From Clusia tigrina (Eukaryota; Arthropoda; Insecta; Diptera; Clusiidae), in NCBI GenBank assembly GCA_920105625.2, contig OV050030.1, positions 214,070,325-214,134,324 on the forward strand: a DNA stretch of 64,000 nucleotides, written 5' to 3'. The translations under genes were made by a program, and so were the position numbers. Shown here piece by piece: positions 30,001 through 38,834 of the stretch (within the stretch, counting starts at the first letter, position 1; the number at the start of each line of letters is the position of its first letter). The notes under the pieces are model-generated. The model was not told the DNA's origin. It saw only the letters and a list, made by a program, of their open reading frames with translations, and made no database searches.

Positions 30001-32483
30001 CTATACGGTGAGTCCCACACCTATCAAAGTTTGCAACAATCAATTGCTTGAAACTTTTTACTGGAGCGTCGTAAAACCTTGAAATTTTGTGACAATAAGG
30101 TACTCGAGCCTCTTATAATTTTAAGCTATCGCTCATAGCTATGCTACACTTGAGTCCCAAATCAAACACTGATAAAACTTCAAATGGCCCTAACTTCTAT
30201 ACGGTGCGATCTACACCTATCAAAGTTTGCAACAATCAAATGCTTGTAACTTTTTACTGGAGCTTAATAAAATCTTGAAATTTTGTTACAATAAAGTACT
30301 CGAGCCTCTTGTCAATTTAAGCTATCATAGCTATGCTACCCTTGAGTCCCAAATCAATCACTGATAAAACTTCAAACGGCCTTAACTTCTATACGGTGAG
30401 TCCCACACCTATCAAAGTTTGCAACAATCAAATGCTTGAAACCTTTTACTGGAGCGTCGTAAAACCTTAAAAATTTGTGACTCGAGCCTCTTATAATTTT
30501 AAGCTATCGCTCATAGCTATGCTACACTTGAGTCCCAAATCAAACACTGATAAAACTTCAAATGGCCCTAACTTCTATACGGTGCGTCCTACACCTATCA
30601 AAGTTTGCAACAATCAAATGCTTGTAACTTTTTACTGGAGCTTAATAAAATCTTGAAATTTTGTTACAATAAAGTACTCGAGCCTCTTGTCAATTTAAGC
30701 TATCTCTCATAGCTATGCTACCCTCGAGTCCCAAATCAAACACTGATAAAACTTCAAATGGCCCTAACTTCTATACGGTGCGACCTACACCTATCAAAGT
30801 TTGCAACAATCAAATGCTTGTAACTTTTTACTGGAGCGTCATAAAATCTTGAAATTTTGTGACAATAAAGTACTCGAGCCTCTTATCAATTTAAGCTATC
30901 GCTCATAGCTATGCTACCCTTGAGTCCCAAGTCAAACACTGATAAAACTTCAAATGACCCTAACTTCTCTACGGTGCGTCCTACATCTATCAAAGTTTGC
31001 AACAATCAAATGCTTGTAACTTTTTACTGGAGCGTCATAAAACCTTTAAATTTGGTGACAATAAAGTACTCGAGCCTCTTATAATTTGAAGCTATCGCTC
31101 ATAGCTGTGCTACACTTGAGTCCCAAATCAAACACTGATAAAACTTCCAATGGCCCTAACTTCTGTACGGTGCGTCCTATACCTATCAAAGTTTGCAACA
31201 ATCAAATGCTTGTAACTTTTTACTGGAGCTTAATAAAATCTTGAAATTTTGTGACAATAAAGTACTCGAGCCTCTTATCAATTTAAGCTATCATAGCTAT
31301 GCTACCCTTGAGTCCCAAATCAATCACTGATAAAACTTCAAATGGCCCTAACTTCTATACGGTGCGTCCTATACCTATCACAGTTTGCAAGAATCAAATG
31401 CTTGTAACTTTTTACTGGAGCTTAATAAAATCTTGAAATTTTGTGACAATAAAGTACTCGAGCCTCTTATCAATTTAAGCTATCGCTCATAGCTATGCTA
31501 CCCTTGAGTCCCAAATCAAACACTGATAAAACTTCAAATGGCCCTAACTTCTATAAGGTGCGTCCTATACCTATCAAAGTTTGCAACAATCAAATGCTTG
31601 TAACTTTTTACGGGAGCTTAATAAAATCTTGAAATTTTGTGACAATAAAGTACTCGAGCCTCTTATCAATTTAATCTATCGCTCATAGCTATGCTACCCT
31701 TGAGTCCCAAATCAATCACTTATAAAACTTCAAATTGCCCTAACTTCTATACGGTGCGTCCTATACCTATCAAAGTTTGTAACAATCAAATGCTTGTACC
31801 TTTTTACTGGAGCGTCATAAAACCTTTAAATTTGGTGACAATAAAGTACTCGAGCCTCTTATCAATTTAAGCTATCGCTCATAGCTATGCTACCCTCGAG
31901 TCCCAAATCAAACACTCATAAAACTTCAAATGGCCCTAACTTCTCTACGGTGCGTCCTACAACTATCAAAGTTTGCAACAATCAAATGCTTGTACCTTTT
32001 TACTGGAGCGTCATAAAACCTTTAAATTTGGTGACAATAAAGTACTCGAGCCTCTTATCAATTTAAACTATCGCTCATAGCTATGCTAACCTTGAGTCCC
32101 AAATCAAACACTGATAAATTTTCAAATGGCCCTAACTTCTATACGGTGCGTCCTACACCTATTAAACTTTGCCACGTTCAATTGCTTGTAACTTTTTACT
32201 GGAGCGTCATAAAATCTTGAAATTTTGTGACAATAAAATACTCGAGCCTCTCGTCAATTTAAGCTATCGCTCATAGCTATGCTAACCTTGAGTCCCAAAT
32301 CAAACACTGATAAAACTTCAAATTGTCCTAACTTCTATACGTTGCGTCCCACACCTATCAAAGTTTGCAACAATCAAATGCTTGCAAGTTTTTACTGGAG
32401 CGTCATAAGACCTTCAAATTTTGTGACAATAAAGTACTCTAGCCTCTTATCAATTTAAGCTATCATAGCTATGCTACCCTTGA

Positions 32484-32487
32484 GTCC
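32484..32487. other. Left target-site duplication (GTCC)
   Basis: GTCC directly precedes the TGTAAGG start of the gypsy element and is repeated directly after its GTTACA end at 41933-41936. An uninterrupted satellite monomer reads TTGAGTCCCAAATC at this place, so removing the element and one GTCC gives a normal monomer. Four-base duplications are usual for Ty3/gypsy integrases. Confidence 0.93.
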
Positions 32488-33450
32488 TGTAAGGAGCAAA
32501 TTTTAGGCTTAAATTTGCCCCTACATATTTAGTTTTGCCATAACGCCCCAAACGTGTATATTTAAAATAGGGGCCAAGTGCTTAAACAACCAACCCTAAA
32601 ATATACACGTTAATAGTCCTAAGACTTTGGCTCCTCCCACCTGTATTGCTAAAAAGCAAATACACAACCGCCATCATATTTAGTGCAGCAGCCATCATAC
32701 AAGTGAGTCTAAGACACCTCCCATCATAGTAATGCTGCCAACAACAAGTGTTATACTCTGCATTGGGAGGACAGAAGACACAGCCACAATTAAGTCAGAC
32801 AGTGGAACCCTGTGATAAGCGACGAAAAACATACAACGAAGTCAACAACGCAAGATAACACAGGAGAATATCACACAAACAATTGTGCAACCAGCTGACC
32901 ACAGTTAAAATAATATGAATTTACAACAACAGTGCCTAACGCAATGTTAGAAACTTACAAGAGATCGCGACAGAAGTTGCCGACTGCATTAGTTCGAAAA
33001 ATTAACCCACTAACAACACCCAAACACGAAGGCCAAGCACAAAGTGGAACACGACAGACCGATCGCTAAGCACACCAACAGGCCGGACAAAGCATAAAGA
33101 GGAGAAGCAAAAATTAAATATCCAATGTTTTAATATTTTTAACTATTTTAAGCCATCGATAAAAAATATCAACAAAGTGCTGAAGGTGGCCGAAGGACAA
33201 ATAGCAACAACAACAAACAACACAAGGAACAACAACAAGGTAAATCATCACAACAACAACACAATATTGAAGGTGGCCCAAGGGCAAAAACTTACAAGAA
33301 CAACAGCGAGAAAAACCAACAATGTGCTGAAGGAGGCCCAAGGTCAAATTCAAACAAGAAGAACAATGCGGGAAACTGTAGTAACATGCCACAACAAACT
33401 ACAGTTCCCGCACAACAACAACTATTGGATGATCTACACTAAACCTGGAG

Positions 33451-33538
33451 CATAAAAGCAGGAGCAACTGGCAACCCAGTTTTCTTTCTTTCATTCGGCA
33501 TCAGGCAGACAAGACTCCAGCACCAGTAGCACCAAGGT
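33451..33538 (+). promoter_or_regulatory. Putative LTR promoter and 5' splice donor
   Basis: CATAAAAGC at 33451 is a TATA-like box. Possible initiators follow: CCCAGTTTTC (A at 33478) at normal spacing, and TCATTC (A at 33493), which fits the arthropod TCAKTY consensus but is farther than usual. A good 5' splice site, CAAG|GTAAAGTAT, has its GT at 33537. If transcription starts here, the 58-bp hairpin repeats and gag-pol would lie in the intron of a spliced subgenomic RNA, a common way to express a third ORF in env-bearing elements. Start and splice use are inferred, not shown. Confidence 0.45.
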
Positions 33539-33572
33539 AAAGTATACTTTTACACAAGACTAGACTTACTCC

Positions 33573-33910
33573 AACGCTAAGACCGCCCCACGAGTTTATG
33601 GTTCTACCGATTCTCGTGGTGACTTATACTAACGCTAAGACCGCCCCACGAGTTTATGGTTCTACCGATTCTCGTGGTGACTTATACTAACGCTAAGACC
33701 GCCCCACGAGTTTATGGTTCTACCGATTCTCGTGGTGACTTATACTAACGCTAAGACCGCCCCACGAGTTTATGGTTCTACCGATTCTCGTGGTGACTTA
33801 TACTAACGCTAAGACCGACCCACGAGTTTATGGTTCTACCGATTCTCGTGGAGACTAATACGGACGTACAGAACCGCAAGTTTATGGTCCTACCAATTCT
33901 CGCGGAGACT
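33573..33910 (+). repeat. 58-bp hairpin minisatellite in 5' LTR (5 copies + 1 diverged)
   Basis: Five tandem 58-bp units plus a diverged partial sixth. Each unit has a 7-bp stem CCACGAG/CTCGTGG around an 18-nt loop, which contains an inner GGT-TCT-ACC element. The diverged last copy reads CCGCAAG...CTCGCGG here, with an A-C mismatch at one position; the same copy in the 3' LTR pairs perfectly as CCGCGAG/CTCGCGG. Confidence 0.95.
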
Positions 33911-34245
33911 AGCACTGCCAACAGCGACCACACAGACGAGGCCCCAAGCGACTAGCAAGTCTAATTATTTAGGTAATTTAAATTAGAACAAAACCAAATT
34001 TGAATAAGTTAAGCAAAATAAAACTATTTAAACTAATTTAATTAAACAAGTTATTTAAGTTAATTAGCAGAGTAAAATCATTTTCAAACTAATAAATTAA
34101 TATAAATCAAATTATAAACAATTATAATTAAATAAATGAATTAAATAAACCACATGTAAGTACACACCGGCTTTTAACATTAATTTCTGTATACGACCCC
34201 TGGAACCCGCTGAGTTTTACCCCAGCCGAAATAGAGTCGTTACAG

Positions 34246-34265
34246 TGGCGCCCGAGCAGGGGCTC
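34246..34265 (+). other. Primer-binding site, tRNA-Lys-like
   Basis: TGGCGCCCGAGCAGGGGCTC begins one base after the LTR end. TGG is the complement of the tRNA 3' CCA. The first ten bases match the site for tRNA-Lys(UUU) and most of the rest agree with one- or two-base differences, so a lysine tRNA is the likely primer. Minus-strand DNA synthesis would start here. Confidence 0.85.
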
Positions 34266-34338
34266 TCAGAATAAAGAGAGTAAATACAACAAAGCTATAT
34301 TATCCAATCCACGTCCCATCACCAGAGTCTGACACAGG

Positions 34339-35532
34339 ATGGGAAAGACGAGTTGGGTGTACACCGTGCGAAAAGACCAACTGGTAGTCTGTTGTGTCGA
34401 GTTTGGCCTAGAGGCCACGGGCACAGTGGAAGAGCTACGAAAGAGGCTTGCGGAGTTTATCACCGACACAGAGATGACTCTAGACCAGGAGGTTCGGCTG
34501 GCAGAGCTACAGGCCCGACTCACGAAGACTTTGTCGCCAGGACCCAGTCCACACTTGAGAGCTAGCCCCAGCGCAGAGCGACCTATAAGCCCCGGAGCAT
34601 CGACAGCCACGAAGAAAGACACGCTATGGGCAGCCGGAAATGTTCCAGCTGTATATGATACCGCGTTCCAGACAGTAGTCCCTGAAGTCTCGCGAAGCGG
34701 GATAGCCATCTACTCGGCAGTCATCGACCACGTTAGGAAATGGTCCTTGAAATATGATGGAGGGCATGACCCGATAGCTTTCATAGAGCGAGTGGAAGAA
34801 TTATCGGAAGTCTATGGACTAAACAAGCACATGCTGCCTCGAACTATGCCAGAACTCCTAAAGGAGCGTGCTCTGCTCTGGTATAGAAACAACAACCGAG
34901 TTTTGAAGTTTTTCCTACCCACCAGGTACTTCGAAAAGCTGGAGGATGAAATTCGCCAACGACGGCAAAACCCACGTGAACACTTCAAACAGTACGTGGT
35001 AGAACTTCAAAACCTGATGCGTCACGCAGGATACACGGAGGCCCAGAAGTTAGAGCGAATCTTTCGCAACAGCCTAGAGGAATACCAGTGGTATGTCCGT
35101 CGAAAGGATTTCGATACGCTGGAAGAATTGGTGGAAATGGCGGAAGACCTCGAGGGCATACGTGGTGACAACGAGGCTTCACGAGCAGCACCACCACGAC
35201 CACCGCCACCACGACCACCACCAACACGCCACGAGATACAACCACGGGTCGAGCGCATGTCCCCATGCGAAACCAGAAACCGACAAGTAGCACCAGCCAA
35301 CTGTACCAACAAGGTGGTACCTATAAATCCACGAACAGCATGCAGAAGATGTGGTCAGTCTGATCACATAGCGCGACACTGCCGCAATGCCAAAGTACTT
35401 TTCTGTTGGGAGTGCGGTAGGAGAGGAACTAGAACAGTTGAATGCTGTAGGACGGTAGGGGGAAACGAGCGGGGCTGCCGCCAGCAACGAGGCATGGAGC
35501 AGCCCACGGACAACAAGCCTCAAACGCAGTAA
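34339..35532 (+). CDS. gag: Gag polyprotein of the gypsy element (397 aa)
   Basis: Structural protein that would form the capsid and package element RNA. The frame opens with ATG 93 bp after the primer site and is uninterrupted to TAA. Residues about 17-42 resemble a SAP-type motif (GLEATGTVEELRKRLAEFI), seen at the N terminus of many insect gypsy Gags. Residues about 134-275 carry the conserved retrotransposon gag core (KYDGGHDPIAFIERVEEL, ALLWYR, HFKQYV). A proline-arginine tract lies at 285-297. One full CCHC knuckle is present (C335, C338, H343, C348). A second at C356, C359, C369 has threonine 364 where the histidine should be, so it is probably impaired. The last ~25 codons overlap pol in the -1 frame and contain the frameshift signal. 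Confidence 0.93.
   Translation: MGKTSWVYTVRKDQLVVCCVEFGLEATGTVEELRKRLAEFITDTEMTLDQEVRLAELQARLTKTLSPGPSPHLRASPSAERPISPGASTATKKDTLWAAGNVPAVYDTAFQTVVPEVSRSGIAIYSAVIDHVRKWSLKYDGGHDPIAFIERVEELSEVYGLNKHMLPRTMPELLKERALLWYRNNNRVLKFFLPTRYFEKLEDEIRQRRQNPREHFKQYVVELQNLMRHAGYTEAQKLERIFRNSLEEYQWYVRRKDFDTLEELVEMAEDLEGIRGDNEASRAAPPRPPPPRPPPTRHEIQPRVERMSPCETRNRQVAPANCTNKVVPINPRTACRRCGQSDHIARHCRNAKVLFCWECGRRGTRTVECCRTVGGNERGCRQQRGMEQPTDNKPQTQ
35460..35521 (+). promoter_or_regulatory. -1 ribosomal frameshift signal (slippery site and pseudoknot)
   Basis: The heptamer G GGA AAC (35460-35466) is in the correct X XXY YYZ phase of the gag frame. After a 5-nt spacer comes a perfect 7-bp stem GGGCTGC (35472-35478) with GCAGCCC (35499-35505). 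Loop bases GAGGC (35489-35493) can pair with GCCTC (35517-35521), giving an H-type pseudoknot. The pol frame is open only after a stop at 35448-35450, so the heptamer lies at the start of the usable overlap. Position, phase and spacing all fit programmed -1 frameshifting, which would set the Gag to Gag-Pol ratio. Confidence 0.8.
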
Positions 35533-38500
35533 GTGCACTACGCTACGATGGACAGCGTATCTGTGCCGCCGTCACCATTGGCACAGAAAACATCACGGCC
35601 ACACTAGACACAGGCGCCACAAGGAGTTTCATCAGCGAGCGACTCATTTCCCATTTAGGTGCTACCACCGGTAGAGTAAACTCTACATACACTAGAGCAC
35701 GGATGGCGGATGGTCGAACAAGGGATATTACTCAAGCGTTTGTGACGTGTGTCAAGCTTGGTGGAAAGGTATGTCAGCTGGAGCTACTTAGCATGCCCGA
35801 CTCCACCGACGACTTACTGCTCGGCCTGGACTTCATGACACAGCAAGGCCTATCCATGACATGTGGAGGCCAGGAAATCCAGCTAGGCCCCAAGACGGAT
35901 GGTGTGCAATCACAAGTTATCGCATCGTGCACAACCATACGACATGAAGCCGCTACGGACGAATCAAAGATAAAACTGTTTCTGGCCACAGAGTTGGCTA
36001 AATTCACAGACGGGCCAAACGTGACCAATATCACAAGCCACAAAATAGTGATGCGAGATGACCGACCCATCAAACAACGATACTACCCGAGAAATCCAGC
36101 GCAGCAAGAAATCATTGGCGCGGAAGTGGACGAATTAATAGCTAAAGGCTGTATCGAACCCTCGCATAGCCCCCACAGCGCACCGATTGTGCTAGTAAGG
36201 AAACGGGATGGGAAATGGCGTCTGTGCATCGATTATCGACAACTCTACGCCAGGTCCATACCCGACGCATACCCACTGCCGCGAATCCAACACATCTTAG
36301 ACCGACTGCGTGAGGCTAAATACATCAGTAGTCACGATCTGAAGAACGGGTATTGGCAGATACCCATGGAGGAGCAGAGCAAGCAGTATACCGCATTCAC
36401 GGTACCCGGCAGAGGCCTCTTCCAGTGGCGTGTTATGCCTTTCGGGCTACACTCCGCACCAGCAACCTTTCAAAGAGCACTGGACCAAGTTATTGGCCAC
36501 GACATGGAGCCACACGCGTTTGCCTACCTTGATGACATTATTGTCACAGGGAGAGACCTAGAAGAACACATGAGAAACCTGCAAGAGGTGTTCCGACGGT
36601 TGAGGGAGGCAAATTTGAAACTAAATCTGGAGAAGTGTGCATTCTTTCGGAAGGAGCTAAAATATCTGGGACACGTGGTCAGCGACAAAGGAATACATAC
36701 TGACCCAGATAAAATCGCTGCCATACGGGAGCTGCAACCACCAGAGAACATACGACAGCTACGTCGCTGCTTGGGCATCGCATCTTGGTACCGCCGTTTT
36801 GTACCCGACTTTGCAAAAGCAGTACACCCTTTAACGATGCTGCTTAAGAAAGGAAAACATTTCCGATGGGGTACCGAACAACAGGAGGCTTTTGAATTAC
36901 TGAAACAACGATTGACGGAAGCTCCGATTCTCGCCTGCCCAGACTTTAGTCAGAAGTTCACGCTCCAGACCGACGCCAGTGACTACGGGTTGGGAGCAGT
37001 GCTCACGCAGGAGATCGAGGGGGCGGAGCGAGTAATAGCGTACGCTAGTAGACACCTGAATGGAGCTGAGCTAAACTACTCCCCAACTGAGAAGGAGTGT
37101 CTAGCCATAATATGGGGCATCCGGAAAATGCGGCCATATCTGGAGGGCTACCACTTTACCGTGATCACCGACCACCTATCGCTGAAGTGGCTAAATTCCA
37201 TCGAGAGCCCTTCAGGACGCATAGCACGGTGGGCGCTAGAACTTCAGCAGCATTCATTCGAGGTACAATACCGCAAAGGAAAACTAAATGTACTGGCGGA
37301 CGCACTATCAAGACAACCGGTCGAGGCTGCATGCACTGTCACTGTGCAGGACCAAGCAGAGCAAAATTGCAAGTGGTGGCTCAAGCGAAAAGGAGAAATA
37401 CTTGCCAACCCGGCTAAATTCTCCGACTACACACTGGAAAACGGGCAGCTGTATCGCCATATACCAAATCGCACAGGTGATGAGGACTGTACACCATGGA
37501 AGCTATGCGTACCTAGGCCTCTGAGGGTACGAATTTTGCAAGAGAACCACGACGCGCCAACCGCAGGACACCTAGGCATCCGGAAAACGATAGCCCGAGT
37601 TGCAAATAGGTACTACTGGCCAGGACTGTTCCGGGACACCAGCCGCTACGTTCGTCAGTGCACACTATGCCAGAAGTACAAGCCCAGCCAACAACAACCT
37701 GCTGGAGAAATGCTGACGCAAATACCCCTGGAGCCGTGGGCCATATTGTGCGCGGACTTTGTCGGACCCTTACCCCGTTCCACGCATGGCAACACCATGC
37801 TAGTTGTGTTTTTCGATAAGTTCTCCAAATGGACAGAGATGGCTCCCCTCTGAAAAGCCACCACCGAGACATTACAACGGGCTTTCCGGGAACACATACT
37901 GCCGCGTTTTGGAGTACCCAAGATTCTGGTGACGGACAATGGGTCACAATTCACCAGTCGAGCATTCCGACGATTTACCAAAGACTATGGCATCAGGCAC
38001 CAGTTCACGGCACCCTACACTCCACAGGAAAATGCGGTGGAACGGACAAATCGCACCATCAAGACTATGGTGGCCCAATTCGCGAGTCAGCGGCAACAGA
38101 AGTGGGATGACTTGCTTCCAGAATTTACGCTAGCAATCAACACTAGTGTGTCGGAGACAACAGGGTACAGTCCGGCTTATCTGGTACAAGGACGCGAACC
38201 GCGACTACCAAAGGCACTGTACGATGAAACAACTTTTTGTACGGGGCTACCTCCACAGACTCCTAATGAACGAGTGGAGCAGCTGCAAGAAACTTATCGC
38301 ATCGTGAAGCAGAATTTGGAGCGAGCAACCCAGGACCAGAGAAGGTACTATAATCTGCGACGCCGAGCCTGGAAACCCAGCATTGGCCAACTCGTACTGG
38401 TTAAGCAACACCACCTGTCCAAAGCTACCGATCACTTTGCTGCTAAACTGGCACCACGATACGACGGCCCTTACCGAATAACGAATTTTGTTTCACCGGT

Positions 38501-38627
38501 TATCACTGAGTTAAGCCACACGGAAGGGGAACGCGGAAGAACCGCCCACGTCAGTGAACTGAAACCATACTGTGCGCCTGATACCATTGAAGGTCACTCC
38601 ACATCATCCGATCAGAAACAGTTTTAA
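35463..38627 (+). pseudogene. pol: Pol polyprotein (PR-RT-RNaseH-IN) with one internal TGA
   Basis: Read in the -1 frame from gag, so the start is set by frameshifting at the 35460 heptamer, not by an ATG. Protease: catalytic LDTGA, with DTGA at 35607-35618. Reverse transcriptase: conserved blocks include RLCIDYRQL, SSHDLKNGYWQIPM, MPFGLHSAPATFQR and the active-site YLDD (36525-36536). RNase H follows, with TDASDYGLGAVL, the YSPTEKECLAI glutamate and TDHLSLKWL. Integrase: HHCC zinc region (HDAPTAGH ... CTLC), catalytic Asp in CADFVGP (37755) and VTDNGSQF (37935), Glu in the QENAVER motif, then a GPY/F-type module (KLAPRYDGPYRI). A single in-frame TGA at 37851-37853, between the first two integrase aspartates, breaks the frame; the same frame continues to TAA. 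The rest looks intact, so this copy lost integrase recently unless the stop is read through. No chromodomain is seen. Confidence 0.93.
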
Positions 38628-38726
38628 ATATAATTACGAAAGCAATGGGAAAGCCAGACAGAAATTGTTGAATTCAAAGAGAAATAATTACCGTTATACC
38701 AAACCACCGTTACCGCTGGAAAATAG

Positions 38727-38784
38727 TATAAAAGGTCGGCCACATCAGCATATCAGCCTCTTTGAAGAATAGCTACCAACAGGT
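38727..38784 (+). promoter_or_regulatory. Putative internal promoter and 5' splice site before ORF3
   Basis: In the 207-bp gap between pol and the protease ORF there is a strong TATAAAAGG box (38727-38735). Possible initiators follow, including ATCAGCC with A at 38755, 28 bp downstream. A consensus 5' splice site CAACAG|GTAAGTAT has its GT at 38783, 52 bp before the ORF3 ATG. AGGTAAGT also fits a recursive splice site. The order (TATA, initiator, splice donor, ATTTTACACAA) resembles that in the LTR (CATAAAAG ... AAG|GTAAAGTAT ... TTTTACACAA). I see no good 3' splice site between this donor and the ATG, so use of the donor is unclear. The rest of the gap (38628-38726) holds nothing I recognise. 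Confidence 0.5.
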
Positions 38785-38834
38785 AAGTATCAAAAATTTT
38801 ACACAAAATCTGAAGAAAAAAAAAATCCAAAATC

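Larger units (their letters stand above)
1..32487. repeat. Satellite block A, ~196-bp monomer tandem array
   Basis: Head-to-tail tandem array of an AT-rich monomer, about 166 copies. Measured spacings of the shared TTGAGTCCCAAATC motif near the left end are 196, 196, 195, 188 and 193 bp. The length classes come from recurrent indels: an 8-bp loss in the CCCTAACTTCTATACGG segment (188 bp), and loss of 4 bp in AGCTATCGCTCATAGCT combined with a 1-bp gain in TTTGTACACAAT (193 bp). Recognisable monomer types recur in fixed orders: GTACACAATAAAG type, TTTAAATTTGGTGACAAT type, GCCACGTTCAATTGC type, AATGGATGCAAG type, CAAACGGCCC/GGTGAGTCCC type, and GAGCTTAATAAAATC versus GAGCGTCATAAAATC types. Almost every monomer contains the palindromes CATAGCTATG, AGTACT and CTCGAG. 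No gene is seen in the block; frames of 60-75 codons recur only because monomers repeat. I do not recognise the satellite by name. Confidence 0.97.
32488..34244 (+). repeat. 5' LTR of the gypsy element (1757 bp)
   Basis: Begins TGTAAGG and ends GTTACA, with TG...CA termini, and matches 40042-41932 over its length. It differs from the 3' LTR by two fewer 58-bp repeat units (116 bp), by lacking about 26 bp of CAGCAGCA-type sequence near 33510, and by an extra 8 bp (GTGTTATA region) near 32750. An imperfect inverted repeat lies at the very tip: GGAGCAAATTT (32493-32503), 7-nt loop, AAATTTGCCCC (32511-32521), with one mismatch. A CAA/AAC-rich stretch at about 33180-33430 contains three in-phase copies of a TGAAGGtGGCCcAAGG motif. 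AATAAA signals occur in the AT-rich right part (34131, 34144). No conventional gene is encoded in it. Confidence 0.95.

Noticed and set aside
582..32480. Many open frames of 60-75 codons in block A on both strands, often nearly identical
   Set aside because: They follow the satellite monomer: the same frame recurs wherever a given length variant occurs, and is lost by indels elsewhere. Similar peptides reflect repeated DNA, not a gene family.
33114..33392. Antisense 92-codon frame in the 5' LTR (and 40702-40938 in the 3' LTR), rich in Cys and Val
   Set aside because: Mirror of the CAA/AAC-rich sequence on the plus strand; the composition explains it.
34266..34709. Antisense and alternate frames inside gag, pol and ORF3 (for example 34266-34709, 35179-35538, 37513-37947)
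   Set aside because: Shadows of the real plus-strand frames, with no recognisable domains.
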